Assembly (NCBI RefSeq): GCF_000954115.1
Contig: NZ_CP010797.1
Coordinates: 3,906,001 to 3,970,000, forward strand
Reading direction: 5' to 3'
Length of the DNA: 64,000 nt
From: Rhodococcus sp. B7740
GTDB taxonomy: Bacteria; Actinomycetota; Actinomycetes; Mycobacteriales; Mycobacteriaceae
Shown: positions 1 through 8,986 of the stretch, in pieces
How positions within the stretch are numbered: the stretch's first letter is position 1
Layout: every line of letters starts with the position of its first letter
Translations under genes and position numbers: made by a program
Notes under the pieces: model-generated
Database searches by the model: none
Told to the model about the DNA's origin: nothing
The model's input: only the letters and a program-made list of their open reading frames with translations

Positions 1-2
1 CG

Positions 3-764
3 GCGGCGCTGGAATGCTCGTTCGCCCTCGCGCTCGACGATCTGTTCGATCTTCGGCTCGACCGAAAGGTGCTGATCGACGCCAGTATTCGCGCCGAGAA
101 CGAGATCGCCGGCGCGTCGACGGGCGGCATGGATCAGAACATCGCGATGTCGGCCGAGGTGGGACACGCGCTGCTGCTCGACTGCCTGGACGGTTCGACG
201 CGTCAGATTCCCCTCGATCTGGCCACGTCGGGAACGCGCTTGCTGGTGATCGACACCAACGCCCCGCACCGTCTGGTCGACGGTCAGTACGGAGCCCGGC
301 GCGCCGCCCTGGATACGGCGTACGCCGAGTTGGGGGTGACGACGTTACGAGGTCTCGATCTCGAGCGGGCGGTGTCGGGACTCGGCGACGAGACGTTGAT
401 CGCCCGAGTCAGCCACGTCATCAGTGAAATCGGGCGCGTGGAGCAGGCTGCCGAACTCCTCGACCGCGGTGCCGCAGGTGCCGAGCTCGGTGAGTTGATG
501 ACGGCGTCGCACAGGTCGTTGCGTGACGACTACGAGGTCAGTTCTCCCGAACTCGACAGCGCAGTCGACGCGGCCCTGCGGGCAGGCGCGTACGGCGCTC
601 GGATGACGGGCGGCGGATTCGGCGGCTCGGCCATTGCGCTGGTGCCCTCGGAACTCGTCGAGACCGTGGCGAACGAGATCGCCTCCAGTGCAACACGATC
701 CGGACTGCCGGAACCCACCTTTCTCACTGCCGAGCCCGCCGGCTCCGCACATCGATTTCTCTAA
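3..764 (+). CDS. galK: Galactokinase, 3' part (5' end outside window)
   Basis: C-terminal two thirds of a GHMP-family galactokinase, which phosphorylates galactose to galactose-1-phosphate in the Leloir pathway. The frame is open from the window edge and begins AALEC, matching the family's ATP-binding segment. It continues with the conserved STGGMDQ segment, then a DTNAPH stretch, and ends with the Gly-rich motif MTGGGFGG near the C-terminus. The stop lies 21 bases before a sugar ABC ATPase gene, so the two may be co-transcribed. The true start lies upstream of base 1. Family assignment is firm; substrate is inferred from family. Confidence 0.9.
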   Translation, partial: AALECSFALALDDLFDLRLDRKVLIDASIRAENEIAGASTGGMDQNIAMSAEVGHALLLDCLDGSTRQIPLDLATSGTRLLVIDTNAPHRLVDGQYGARRAALDTAYAELGVTTLRGLDLERAVSGLGDETLIARVSHVISEIGRVEQAAELLDRGAAGAELGELMTASHRSLRDDYEVSSPELDSAVDAALRAGAYGARMTGGGFGGSAIALVPSELVETVANEIASSATRSGLPEPTFLTAEPAGSAHRFL

Positions 765-785
765 CCCATACAAAGGAGCACTCCC

Positions 786-1877
786 ATGGCACAGGTCACG
801 TACGAAGGAGCCACCAAGCTCTACCCGGGATCGGACGTCGCGGCAGTCGAATCGCTGGACCTCGCCATCGAGGACGGCGAATTCCTGGTGCTCGTCGGGC
901 CTTCCGGTTGCGGTAAGTCCACTTCGCTGCGGATGCTCGCCGGTCTGGAGGACGTCGACTACGGTGCCATCAAGATCGGAGACCGGGATGTCACGTCACT
1001 CGCGCCCAAGGAGCGCGACATCGCGATGGTGTTCCAGAATTACGCGCTGTACCCGCACATGACCGTCGCCAAGAACATGGGTTTCGCGCTGCAGATCGCC
1101 GGAATGGACAAGTCCGAGGTGGGCCGACGCGTCGAGGAGGCTGCGAAGATCCTCGATCTCACCGACTATCTGGGCCGTAAACCCAAGGCGCTCTCCGGTG
1201 GTCAGCGGCAGCGAGTCGCAATGGGCCGCGCGATCGTGCGCAACCCGCAGGTGTTCCTCATGGACGAGCCGCTGTCCAACCTCGACGCCAAACTCCGCGT
1301 GCAGACCCGTACTCAGATCTCGCTGCTGCAGCGCAGGCTCGGCACCACCACCGTGTACGTCACCCACGATCAGGTCGAAGCCATGACCATGGGTGATCGC
1401 GTCGCCATCATGAAAGCGGGTGTGCTGCAACAGTGCGCCAGCCCCAAGGAGCTCTACGAGCGCCCGGTCAACGCATTCGTCGCAGGATTCATCGGATCGC
1501 CCGCGATGAATCTGTTCGAGGTGGACGTCGTCGCCGGTGCCGCGAAGCTCGGCTCGCTGTCGGTGCCCATCGAGCGCACGATCTCCGATCGAATCGACGG
1601 CAGCCGCGTCACGATGGGCGTCCGACCGGAAGCGTGGACGCTTTCCGACTCCGGTACGGACATCGTCGTCGACGTCGTCGAGGAACTCGGCGCGGACGCC
1701 TACATCTACGGCCGTACCGTCGAGGACGCGTCGAACCTCGGTACCGTCGGGGCGCAGATCATCGCGCGAATCCCCGACATCGCCACCCCGTCGCAGGGCG
1801 ATGTCCTCCGCATCGCCCCTCGCGCCGAGGCGGCCCACTACTTCTCGACCACGACGGGATTGAACCTGCGCCGCTGA
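786..1877 (+). CDS. Sugar ABC transporter ATP-binding protein, MsiK/UgpC type
   Basis: 363-aa cytoplasmic ATPase that energises carbohydrate ABC importers. Walker A GPSGCGKST lies at about residues 38-46, followed by the Q-loop MVFQNYALYPHM, the signature LSGGQRQR, Walker B VFLMDEP and the H-loop THD. The C-terminal 120 residues form the regulatory OB-fold region typical of MalK/MsiK/UgpC. AAAGGAG stands 7 bases before the ATG. No permease or binding-protein genes are adjacent, which is typical of the shared MsiK-like ATPases of actinobacteria. It may serve distant importers such as the one at 43.7-46.8 kb. That last link is inference. Confidence 0.93.
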   Translation: MAQVTYEGATKLYPGSDVAAVESLDLAIEDGEFLVLVGPSGCGKSTSLRMLAGLEDVDYGAIKIGDRDVTSLAPKERDIAMVFQNYALYPHMTVAKNMGFALQIAGMDKSEVGRRVEEAAKILDLTDYLGRKPKALSGGQRQRVAMGRAIVRNPQVFLMDEPLSNLDAKLRVQTRTQISLLQRRLGTTTVYVTHDQVEAMTMGDRVAIMKAGVLQQCASPKELYERPVNAFVAGFIGSPAMNLFEVDVVAGAAKLGSLSVPIERTISDRIDGSRVTMGVRPEAWTLSDSGTDIVVDVVEELGADAYIYGRTVEDASNLGTVGAQIIARIPDIATPSQGDVLRIAPRAEAAHYFSTTTGLNLRR

Positions 1878-1884
1878 GATCGGG

Positions 1885-2535
1885 TCAGCTACGAACTCGA
1901 GCCGCTGCGAATTGGGCACCGGCGGTGGTGGATCCGTCGATTGCGTACCGAAGGTGCGCGAGAACATCGAAGCCGCCGATCTGGCACACCGGGTCGCCGA
2001 CCGTGCAGAAACTCTGCGTGCGCGGGCCGTACGTGGCGCTGGCGGTCTCGATCTTGCTGCCGCGGAGCCCGAGCGGGTTACCGAACACCACCACCGCGTC
2101 GATGCGGTCGGCGATCTCCGCCGGGATGACGGCTCCGGTGTTGCTGCTGCTGGTCCGCAGACCCACAGCGTTGGTCACCACGGTGGCCCCTTGTGAGTAT
2201 CCCCCGATCACGAACGTCGTCGACGGGCACGACGCTGCGACGGACGTGAGGTGTTCGACGAGGTCCCGTGATCCCGGTCCGGCGCTGGCCTGTGTGACGT
2301 CGGCCGCGTAGTTCACCGCGTACGTACTGATCGAGCGGTCCGACAACTCCGACTTCAGCCGATCGACGAACGGCCCGCCGGTGATACCGAGGCCGGGGAA
2401 CTCCGCGGTTCCGCGGGCGAAGGCCACGTCGACATCCGAGCACGGGGCAGCGTTCGCCACACCGGTGGGTTGGGTCACAAAGAATGTGGAAACGGCAAGT
2501 GCTGCAACCGAATACAATGCCAGACGCTTGTTCAT
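1885..2535 (-). CDS. Secreted cutinase-family esterase
   Basis: 216-aa alpha/beta hydrolase of the cutinase family, which hydrolyses esters such as cutin, lipids or mycolates outside the cell. A Sec signal peptide of about 29 residues ends at ANA before APCSD. The catalytic serine is in GYSQG (about S114), with the likely acid at D181 in the disulfide segment CTVGDPVC and His at H194 in LAHLRY. Paired cysteines fit the family's disulfides. GGAG lies 7 bases before the ATG. It stands alone, tail to tail with the ABC ATPase gene. The natural substrate cannot be told from sequence. Confidence 0.9.
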   Translation of the reverse strand: MNKRLALYSVAALAVSTFFVTQPTGVANAAPCSDVDVAFARGTAEFPGLGITGGPFVDRLKSELSDRSISTYAVNYAADVTQASAGPGSRDLVEHLTSVAASCPSTTFVIGGYSQGATVVTNAVGLRTSSSNTGAVIPAEIADRIDAVVVFGNPLGLRGSKIETASATYGPRTQSFCTVGDPVCQIGGFDVLAHLRYAIDGSTTAGAQFAAARVRS

Positions 2536-2734
2536 GAAGTTTCTCCTCGGTCGGTGAGTGCGCAGGTCGAACCATAGCCGTGTCGTACCGCCGGGTTGGA
2601 AGTTTCCGGCGAAGTCTCAGCTACCGCTGTGGTCTCTCCAACTCTCGCTTCTCAACGCCTGTTGCGCTACTGTCCTCGGCGGGGTGAGTCCGATCTGCAC
2701 CGATTGCGGGTCCATATGTTCCGGGGGATACGAA

Positions 2735-3858
2735 GTGTCGAACAAGTGGTTGCGCGGCGTCGTGCTGTCTGCAGTGGCGGTCGCGTTGTGTCCGATCGCC
2801 ACGGCCTCGGCGGATCCTGCGCCGAGCCCGGCACCAGCGACCATCATGGGGTCCATCGACGACGGGCCGGGTAGCTTCAGCGTCTTCCGTACCGTCGACA
2901 GTGGTCAGCGCCCCACCGCCGAGGACAACGCTGCGTGCAACGACCACTTCGGCTCCCCGCGCTCGCTGACCGTGGTCGAACGACTCGACGCGAGGATGTA
3001 CACCTTCACCAACGACCCGTCGACGGGCTTTCTGCAGAACCCGACGGCTCAGAACGTCGGACCGATCTACGTGTGCGACGGGCCCCTGCTCGACGGCCAG
3101 GCCTTCCTGGACCAGTGGGGTGTTCTGACGGCTCCCGGCCTGGGCACGCTGTCGATGGACGGCCCCTGCGGGCTCGAGTTCCTGATCGGCTCGCCCGGAC
3201 GCGCGGCCGTCGATTGTGTTCTGCAAGTGAACCCCAACGAGTCCGGGGTGGTCGACGGCGTCGCGACCAGCAACTCGATCGCCAATCCGCTTCGCCTGCC
3301 GGACGGGCGCACCGGCTCGCTGTGGACCCTCTACACACTCGGTGACGGCACTGCCCCCGTGCCGGAACCCGTTGCAGGAACCCCGCAACCGACCGGGTCG
3401 GTGAAGTACAGCGTCGGACGCGAGGTGAACTCGGTCTCGAACGGAAGCACTCCCGCATGCCCAGGTGGCGTGCGCACCACCGAGATCCACGCCGTCTCCG
3501 TGGACGCTGCCACCGGCGCGGCATCGACCGAGCCGTCCGCGGACGTGGCCGCCACCGCATCGACCTGCTATCAGAACCCGTCGACTCCGGATTTCGGCGC
3601 ATCGCTGAGATCACCAGCTACGGCGTCACGCCTGCGCTCACGGCCACGTCCACCGGGCAGTGCCGTCGTATGGATCTGCCGATCGAGCCGGGCACCGTAC
3701 AGCAGTCCTGTGGCTTCACCCTGCCGCCGCAGCCTGCTCTCGGCCTGACCGGTGGCCAGGTGACGCTCAACGGTCTGGTTCCGACGAACGATGCTGCAGG
3801 CTCGGCCAATTCGGCGATCTGGACCACCTCCTTCCTCGGTTCCATCAGCCCACGATGA
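2735..3858 (+). pseudogene. Secreted protein of unknown function, frame interrupted by a one-base deletion
   Basis: Begins at GTG 2735 with a GGGGG tract upstream and encodes a signal peptide (SNKWLRGVVL to ATASADP), then a roughly 350-residue secreted protein with scattered Cys residues that I do not recognise. The frame runs well to D-F-G at 3590-3598. It then becomes Arg-rich nonsense ending at 3748. The frame one base back (from CGC at 3598) continues as RIAEITSYGV and reads coherently to TAG-free 3855, ending SFLGSISPR. Restoring one C in GGCGC (to GGCCGC) joins the halves as DFGRIAEIT. Either a sequencing error or a genuine frameshift would explain this. Confidence 0.6.
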
Positions 3859-3954
3859 GCGGCCGCCGGATCGGCGGTGGTAGTTCTGTCGCTGGTGGCA
3901 ACGACGCCACCACCGACCATGCGTCGGGTCTGACGCCGGTGTTACCGTCTGCCA

Positions 3955-4446
3955 GTGGACCTCGTCGTTCCCTCCGGTGAACTCGCTGCTGCGTGGAGGG
4001 ATTCGCACGCCGAATGGGGGCCGGGGTTCCACGAGGACGGTTTCGGGCTGACGGTCGACGATGATGTCGAAACCGCACAGGGCTTGTCGGATTGGGTCGA
4101 GCGGCTTCGAGACGATACGGACTGCACGTACCGTTGGATCGTGGCGGGCGAACGAGTCCTGGGCGGCATCGCACTCAGACACGACAGCAACGAACTCGCC
4201 GACCGACTCGGGCACATCGGCTACGGGGTTCGCCCGTCCGAACGAGGTCGGGGAGTTGCATCGTGGGCGGTACGCGAGGTGCTGACGCTCGCGGCGGGCA
4301 TGGGCATGACCCGGGTAACGGCAGTCTGCGAGGTGAGCAACGCGGCCTCGATAGCGACTCTGAAAGGTGCCGGAGGCGAGCAAGTCGACTGCATCGGGTC
4401 GGTGGTTCGCTTCCGGCTTCCTGCGCTTGACCCTCACACTGTGTGA
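3955..4446 (+). CDS. GNAT family N-acetyltransferase
   Basis: 163-aa protein starting at GTG 3955. The acetyl-CoA binding motif A is visible as GYGVRPSERGRGVASWAV, followed by a VCEVSNAASI segment typical of motif B, so it should transfer an acetyl group to an amine on a small molecule or protein. The stop overlaps a possible GTG start of the following MerR gene by four bases (GTGA), suggesting co-transcription and translational coupling. The substrate is unknown; MerR pairing is common for drug- or stress-linked acetyltransferases. Confidence 0.85.
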   Translation: MDLVVPSGELAAAWRDSHAEWGPGFHEDGFGLTVDDDVETAQGLSDWVERLRDDTDCTYRWIVAGERVLGGIALRHDSNELADRLGHIGYGVRPSERGRGVASWAVREVLTLAAGMGMTRVTAVCEVSNAASIATLKGAGGEQVDCIGSVVRFRLPALDPHTV

Positions 4447-4466
4447 GACGAGAACCTCGGAGGGTC

Positions 4467-5297
4467 ATGTTCAGCATTGGAGAGTTCGCATCGATCGGCC
4501 GGGTGTCGGTTCGTATGCTTCGGCATTACGACGAGATCGGGTTGTTGACGCCGGCGCGGGTTGATCCGTTCACGGGCTATCGCTCGTACGACGGTTCGCA
4601 GTTCGAGGTTCTGGGACGCATTCTGATGTTCAAGGACCTCGGGTTCAGGCTCGACGAGGTGACAGAGATCGTGCACGGCCAGGTCGATGACGATCGGTTA
4701 CGCGAGATGCTCACCGCCAAGCGCGATGATGTCGCTCGTCGGCTCGATCTCGACGCCGCTCGCCTGCGTCGCATCGAAGCGCGACTTTCCCACACCGAAG
4801 GGATTTCGATGATCACCGTGGATACCAAGTCGTTGCCGGCCACCCGTATTGCCGTTCTCACCGAGACTGCCGCTGGCTTCGGCCCCCAGAACATCGGACC
4901 GATCATCAGTCCGATGTACGCCCGGCTCGCCCGGACACTCGCCGGGCACGGCGTGACGTTCGGGCCGTCGTCGATCGCCATGTACGAGGCCGTCGACGAC
5001 GGAGACGGCAGCGGCGTCACCGTGCATGCCGCATTCGAGGTGGGACCCCAGGTCGTGGGCGGTGAGGGCTACGAGGTGCGCGAGCTACCGCCCGTCGAGC
5101 TCGCGGTGACCACCGTCCACCACGGTTCGATGGCCACGATCGGCGAAACCTGGGAGCAGTTCATCGCGTGGATCGAGGCGAACGGCTACGAACTCTCCGG
5201 CATCTGCCGCGAGTTCTACCTGGTGTCCGAGCCGCAGCCGCAGGAGAATTGGGTGACCGAACTGCAGCAGCCGGTGGTTCGACGTCAGGACGCCTGA
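4467..5297 (+). CDS. MerR-family regulator with GyrI-like ligand domain
   Basis: 276-aa transcription factor. The N-terminal winged helix-turn-helix reads MFSIGEFASIGRVSVRMLRH with the family's HYDEIGLL and GYRSYD segments, then a coiled-coil (about 75-115) and a C-terminal GyrI-like (SOUL/bacterial effector-binding) domain from about residue 120, with a typical EFYLVSEP ending. Start chosen at ATG 4467 because MFSIGEF is the canonical family beginning. GTG 4443, overlapping the acetyltransferase stop, would add 8 residues and fits coupling better. It probably controls this two-gene unit. Confidence 0.88.
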   Translation: MFSIGEFASIGRVSVRMLRHYDEIGLLTPARVDPFTGYRSYDGSQFEVLGRILMFKDLGFRLDEVTEIVHGQVDDDRLREMLTAKRDDVARRLDLDAARLRRIEARLSHTEGISMITVDTKSLPATRIAVLTETAAGFGPQNIGPIISPMYARLARTLAGHGVTFGPSSIAMYEAVDDGDGSGVTVHAAFEVGPQVVGGEGYEVRELPPVELAVTTVHHGSMATIGETWEQFIAWIEANGYELSGICREFYLVSEPQPQENWVTELQQPVVRRQDA

Positions 5298-5467
5298 GCG
5301 AACTCCACGAGGGCGGTGCACTGGCAACCGCCGGTGACTTCCTCGCATTCGAGCACCAGGAAGTGACGAACATACTCGAGATCCACGCAGTCCGGCTCCG
5401 TGCACTCCGCACCGCCGACCGCGTGGATCACGAGTGTGCCGTTGCAGGTATCGAAGCGTGCGGACAT
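5285..5467 (-). CDS. Small Cys-rich hypothetical protein
   Basis: 60-aa protein with six cysteines, arranged as CNG, AECTEPDC, LECEE and GGCQC. It has no signal peptide or membrane segment. AAAGGG 6 bases before the ATG and biased codon use support translation. It overlaps the end of the MerR gene by 13 bases tail to tail. The Cys spacing suggests a metal-bound or disulfide-stabilised fold, but I do not recognise the family. Confidence 0.6.
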   Translation of the reverse strand: MSARFDTCNGTLVIHAVGGAECTEPDCVDLEYVRHFLVLECEEVTGGCQCTALVEFAQAS

Positions 5468-5506
5468 GCGAATCCCTTTCTGTCGTATCTCTCTACCTCC
5501 TTGATA

Positions 5507-6139
5507 TCACCGGGCTCCGACAAGTTCGGGAGAAGACGAGCGTGTTCGACGCCTGAGCTGGGTAGCAGCCATGATGGTCAGAGCCGGAATCCAGGCGTAT
5601 CCGAGCGCGGTCCTGATGACCGTCCGGTCACCCAGCCACGCTCCGACCGACACCAGTACACCCGCCCACACGACTGCGGCCAGCAGGCTGAGCGCCGTGT
5701 ACTCGCGGTGCCGCAGTGAGGACGTCGCGACCAGCCGGGGCGTGATGGTGCGGATACCCCCGATGAGGTGTCCGACGATGGCGACAGCGCGCGGCCTCGA
5801 TCTCGCCTGTGTGGTCAGCCCGAGCACGACCCTCATCACCGCGGCAGGCAGCGCCGACTCCGCTGGTCCGAGACCCAACACGGTGCCGGTGCGGCGACTG
5901 TGCCAGAACGCCCACTGCGCACCCATGCTCGACGCCACCGCCGCGGTGACGACGGCAGGCAGCCACGGCACCACACCGATCGACGTCAGCACCCCGAGCG
6001 TGATCGGCACGCTGTTTCCCGGTGTGAAAAGACCGAGCAACGACGCAGACTCGAATGCCAGCAGTACGAAGACGACGGCAAAGACGACCCACACGGGCAC
6101 GGACGACAACCGGTCCACATCGAGGATGTTCAGGTTCAT
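5507..6139 (-). CDS. DedA-family membrane protein
   Basis: 210-aa integral membrane protein of the DedA/SNARE-associated (VTT) family, whose members move lipid carriers such as undecaprenyl phosphate across the membrane. Hydrophobic stretches surround FESASLLGLFTPGNSVP near the N-terminus. The conserved GHLIGGIRTITPRLVA corresponds to the DedA GRFIPGxR motif, followed by a Trp-Ala-Gly helix and a basic C-terminus. Start ATG 6139 gives the membrane-type beginning MNLNILDVDRL. It is transcribed divergently from the histidine kinase. Confidence 0.75.
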   Translation of the reverse strand: MNLNILDVDRLSSVPVWVVFAVVFVLLAFESASLLGLFTPGNSVPITLGVLTSIGVVPWLPAVVTAAVASSMGAQWAFWHSRRTGTVLGLGPAESALPAAVMRVVLGLTTQARSRPRAVAIVGHLIGGIRTITPRLVATSSLRHREYTALSLLAAVVWAGVLVSVGAWLGDRTVIRTALGYAWIPALTIMAATQLRRRTRSSSPELVGAR

Positions 6140-6274
6140 ACCTGTCGAATCTCGTCGTCCGGACCGCGGAAAACACCACGATCGACCCACGGACCGACGG
6201 TAGGGCCAGCCCTACCTCGGGCCGTGGGTTCACAGTGCCGACAAGCCGACGACACCCGACTTAGGCTGATCCGC

Positions 6275-7549
6275 ATGAACGAGGCACTACCGATTCCCCT
6301 GAATCCGCTCAGGGCATGGATCTCGCCGAACTGGTGGCTGGCGGTGGCGTCGCTGCTGGCATCGACGGTCGCCGGGCTCGGCGGCTGGATGATCCTGGGA
6401 CTGCTGGTACTGGCGGTGTGCGCATTGCCGTTTGCGCTCAGTGGTGTGCTCGTCTTCGCGCTGATTATAGTGGCGCTCCGGTGGATGGACCGTGCAGCGC
6501 GTGCCGGAATCGGTTTCACCGGTGGAATTTCCATCGAGGGCCCAGAACCGACCGTGTACCCGACCAATTGGCGCAAGTTCGTCTGGTGCCTCCGCGATAT
6601 CGGGTTGTGGAAATCGTTGTGCTACTGGCTTGTTCGGGTTCCGGTCTCGGCCGTTCTGCTGTTCTTGCTGCCGGCGCTGTTCGTGGTCCTGCCTGTTCTG
6701 GCGGCGGCACCGGTCGCCTGGATCGTGACGAACCCGGTCGGCAATCAGCTCGAAATCGGAGATCGGGTGGGCTATCCGTTCGTCGCGCTGGTCGGCTTCG
6801 CCTCGCTAGTGACCTTCGTCGCGGGAGTTCCACTGCTGCTCACAGCTCTGGCGCGGCTCGACTGGTGGAGTGCCGCAGCCCTTCTCGGCCGATCCGAATC
6901 CAGTAGGAGGGTCGACGAATTGACGGTGAGTCGTGCTCGCGTCGTCGACGCTGCCGATGCCGAACGCCGCCGCATCGAACGCGATCTGCACGACGGGGCC
7001 CAGCAGCGTTTGGTATCGGTGGCAATGTCACTGGGGCAGGCGAAGTCGCGCGCCTCGGCGACGGACGATGCGGTACTGAAAGGCCTGCTCGACGATGCCC
7101 ACCGGGAGGCCAAGAACGCGATCGGCGAGATCCGTACCCTCACGCGCGGTCTGCATCCGCCGATTCTGACCGACCGCGGTCTCGACGCCGCTCTGTCGTC
7201 CGTCGCGGCGTTGTGTGCGGTACCGGTCACTGTTCGTATCGACCCCGCCCTCTCCGGTGATCGACGCCCGGACGCGACGGTCGAGTCGACGGTCTACTTC
7301 GTCGTCTCCGAGGCCCTGACCAACGTGAGCAAGCACGCGAAGGCCGCCCACGTCCGAGTCGATGTCTCGAAAGTCGAGTCCGCCGTACGAGTGACGGTGG
7401 TCGACGACGGTTGTGGGGGAGCGCATCCGGCACCGGGGGGCGGTCTGGCCGGGCTCGAGGACAGGCTCAGCGGAATCGACGGAACCATGTCCATCACGTC
7501 GCCGTCCGGCGGCCCGACGCGGCTCGAGGTGAGCATCCCGTGCGAGTGA
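6275..7549 (+). CDS. Membrane sensor histidine kinase, NarL-partner type
   Basis: 424-aa sensor kinase. The N-terminal 200 residues hold about five membrane helices in an arrangement like the putative sensor domain of actinobacterial kinases. The HisKA_3 dimerisation segment RRRIERDLHDGAQQRL follows, with phospho-acceptor H239, then a HATPase with N-box EALTNVSKHA, DDGCGG and GLAGLEDR motifs. Its last 10 bases overlap the response regulator gene. A third gene for a DUF4097 surface protein overlaps next, so the three form a tight operon. The signal is unknown; envelope sensing is inferred from the third gene. Confidence 0.92.
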   Translation: MNEALPIPLNPLRAWISPNWWLAVASLLASTVAGLGGWMILGLLVLAVCALPFALSGVLVFALIIVALRWMDRAARAGIGFTGGISIEGPEPTVYPTNWRKFVWCLRDIGLWKSLCYWLVRVPVSAVLLFLLPALFVVLPVLAAAPVAWIVTNPVGNQLEIGDRVGYPFVALVGFASLVTFVAGVPLLLTALARLDWWSAAALLGRSESSRRVDELTVSRARVVDAADAERRRIERDLHDGAQQRLVSVAMSLGQAKSRASATDDAVLKGLLDDAHREAKNAIGEIRTLTRGLHPPILTDRGLDAALSSVAALCAVPVTVRIDPALSGDRRPDATVESTVYFVVSEALTNVSKHAKAAHVRVDVSKVESAVRVTVVDDGCGGAHPAPGGGLAGLEDRLSGIDGTMSITSPSGGPTRLEVSIPCE

Positions 7550-8196
7550 TCATCGCCGACGATTCGGTTCTGTTGCGAGAGGGTGTGGCTCGCCTGCTGA
7601 TCGATACCGGAGCAGACGTGATCGGGAAGGTGTCCGATGCGTCGGAACTGCTCGCGGCCATGTCCGCTGCCGATCCGCTTCCCGACGTGTGCGTGATCGA
7701 CGTACGCATGCCGCCGACCTTCCTGGACGAAGGTCTGCGCGCAGCGCTGGTCATTCGCCAACGGTGGCCCGCTGTAGGAGTTCTCGTGCTCTCTCAGTAC
7801 GTGGAGGAACGGTACGCAGCCGAACTCATCCGGCAGAGCACGGACGGCGTCGGATACCTGTTGAAAGACCGGGTGGCCGACGTGGACGAGTTCGCCGATG
7901 CGGTGCGGACCGTTGCGACCGGTGGAACCGTCATCGATCCCGAGGTGGTGCAGCAGATTCTGGCGCGAGCCCCACGCTCGGATCCGCTCGATTCGCTGAC
8001 TCCGCGGGAGCGGGACGTGTTGACCGCCATGGCCGAAGGCAAGTCGAACGCCGGAATCGCCGCTGCATTGGTGGTCGGTCAAGCTGCCGTGGAGAAGCAC
8101 ATCGGAAACATATTCGCGAAGCTCGGTCTACTCGGAGACAGTGCCGATCACCGCCGCGTCATGGCCGTCCTACGATATCTGGGAGCGATTCAGTGA
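7540..8196 (+). CDS. NarL/LuxR-family response regulator
   Basis: 218-aa cytoplasmic transcription factor, the cognate partner of the preceding kinase. The receiver domain shows the acidic pair ADDS, the phospho-acceptor Asp at about 54 in VIDVRMPP, and the conserved Lys in GYLLKDRV. The C-terminal LuxR-type helix-turn-helix has LTPRERDVLTAMAEGKSN and VEKHIGNIFAKLGL. GTG 7540 is chosen because it starts directly at the receiver strand VRVIIADD and overlaps the kinase gene. Confidence 0.93.
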   Translation: MRVIIADDSVLLREGVARLLIDTGADVIGKVSDASELLAAMSAADPLPDVCVIDVRMPPTFLDEGLRAALVIRQRWPAVGVLVLSQYVEERYAAELIRQSTDGVGYLLKDRVADVDEFADAVRTVATGGTVIDPEVVQQILARAPRSDPLDSLTPRERDVLTAMAEGKSNAGIAAALVVGQAAVEKHIGNIFAKLGLLGDSADHRRVMAVLRYLGAIQ

Positions 8197-8966
8197 AGAA
8201 GTCATTGTGGCGCAACGTCGTTGCGGTGTCGGTCGCCATAGCTGTCGTGGGCGTGGCGGGTGCGGCGACGACGGCCACGATTGCCTACGGATTCACCATG
8301 CCCGAGATGCAGTCGTTCGACTACGCCACCGACGCAGCGATCACCGGAAAGAATCTCTGGCTCACGACCGGTTTCGCCCACGTGTCGGTGTCAATGAGTC
8401 CCGACTCGGAGGTGCACGTGCGGGCCGACGGTTCCTATCGAGGCGACACTCCGACCGTCGACATCAGTGACGACGGGTCGAACATCGCTGTGGAATGCTC
8501 CTACCGTAAGCGCAGCAGTTGCGACATAGGTCTCGAACTACGGATACCGTCGGGCCTGACACTCGATATCGATGGCACCACAGCCGATGTCGAGCTCGTC
8601 GACGTCGACGCGCAGACATCGGTGTCCACCTCGGCGGGTTCGGTGATCTCTCGAGGATCTGCCGGAACCCTGAACATAACAACACGATTCGGTGACGTGG
8701 ACATCACCGATGCGGCCGTGTCGGCACTGGAGGTGGACACGACGTTCGGTCGGGTCGCCGTTGATTCCAGGCTGCCGCCGGATTCGTTACGTGTGCAGAA
8801 CATACAGGGCGACAGCATGATCGAACTCCCGCCGGCCGAGTTGTACGACGTCGAGGCGACGTCGGAGAAGGGAGATGTCGAGATCGACGTCGTCGACGAT
8901 CCGAGTTCTCCGAGGTCGGTATCGGTCAGCAGTGAAGAAGGCCGGATTTCGGTGCTGCGGAGATAG
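8193..8966 (+). CDS. DUF4097-type membrane-anchored beta-repeat protein
   Basis: 257-aa protein starting at GTG 8193, overlapping the regulator stop as GTGA. An N-terminal membrane anchor or signal (residues 8-33) is followed by a repetitive beta-strand region in which aspartate/valine-rich repeats such as TTADVELVDVDA, FGDVDITDAAV and KGDVEIDVVDD recur. This is the pattern of the DUF4097/LiaF-like beta-solenoid family. It is probably exported and facing the envelope. Position third in a kinase-regulator operon suggests it either senses or reports on envelope state; that role is inference. Confidence 0.75.
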   Translation: MKKSLWRNVVAVSVAIAVVGVAGAATTATIAYGFTMPEMQSFDYATDAAITGKNLWLTTGFAHVSVSMSPDSEVHVRADGSYRGDTPTVDISDDGSNIAVECSYRKRSSCDIGLELRIPSGLTLDIDGTTADVELVDVDAQTSVSTSAGSVISRGSAGTLNITTRFGDVDITDAAVSALEVDTTFGRVAVDSRLPPDSLRVQNIQGDSMIELPPAELYDVEATSEKGDVEIDVVDDPSSPRSVSVSSEEGRISVLRR

Positions 8967-8986
8967 CTCCGGTCGAGGACCGCCGT

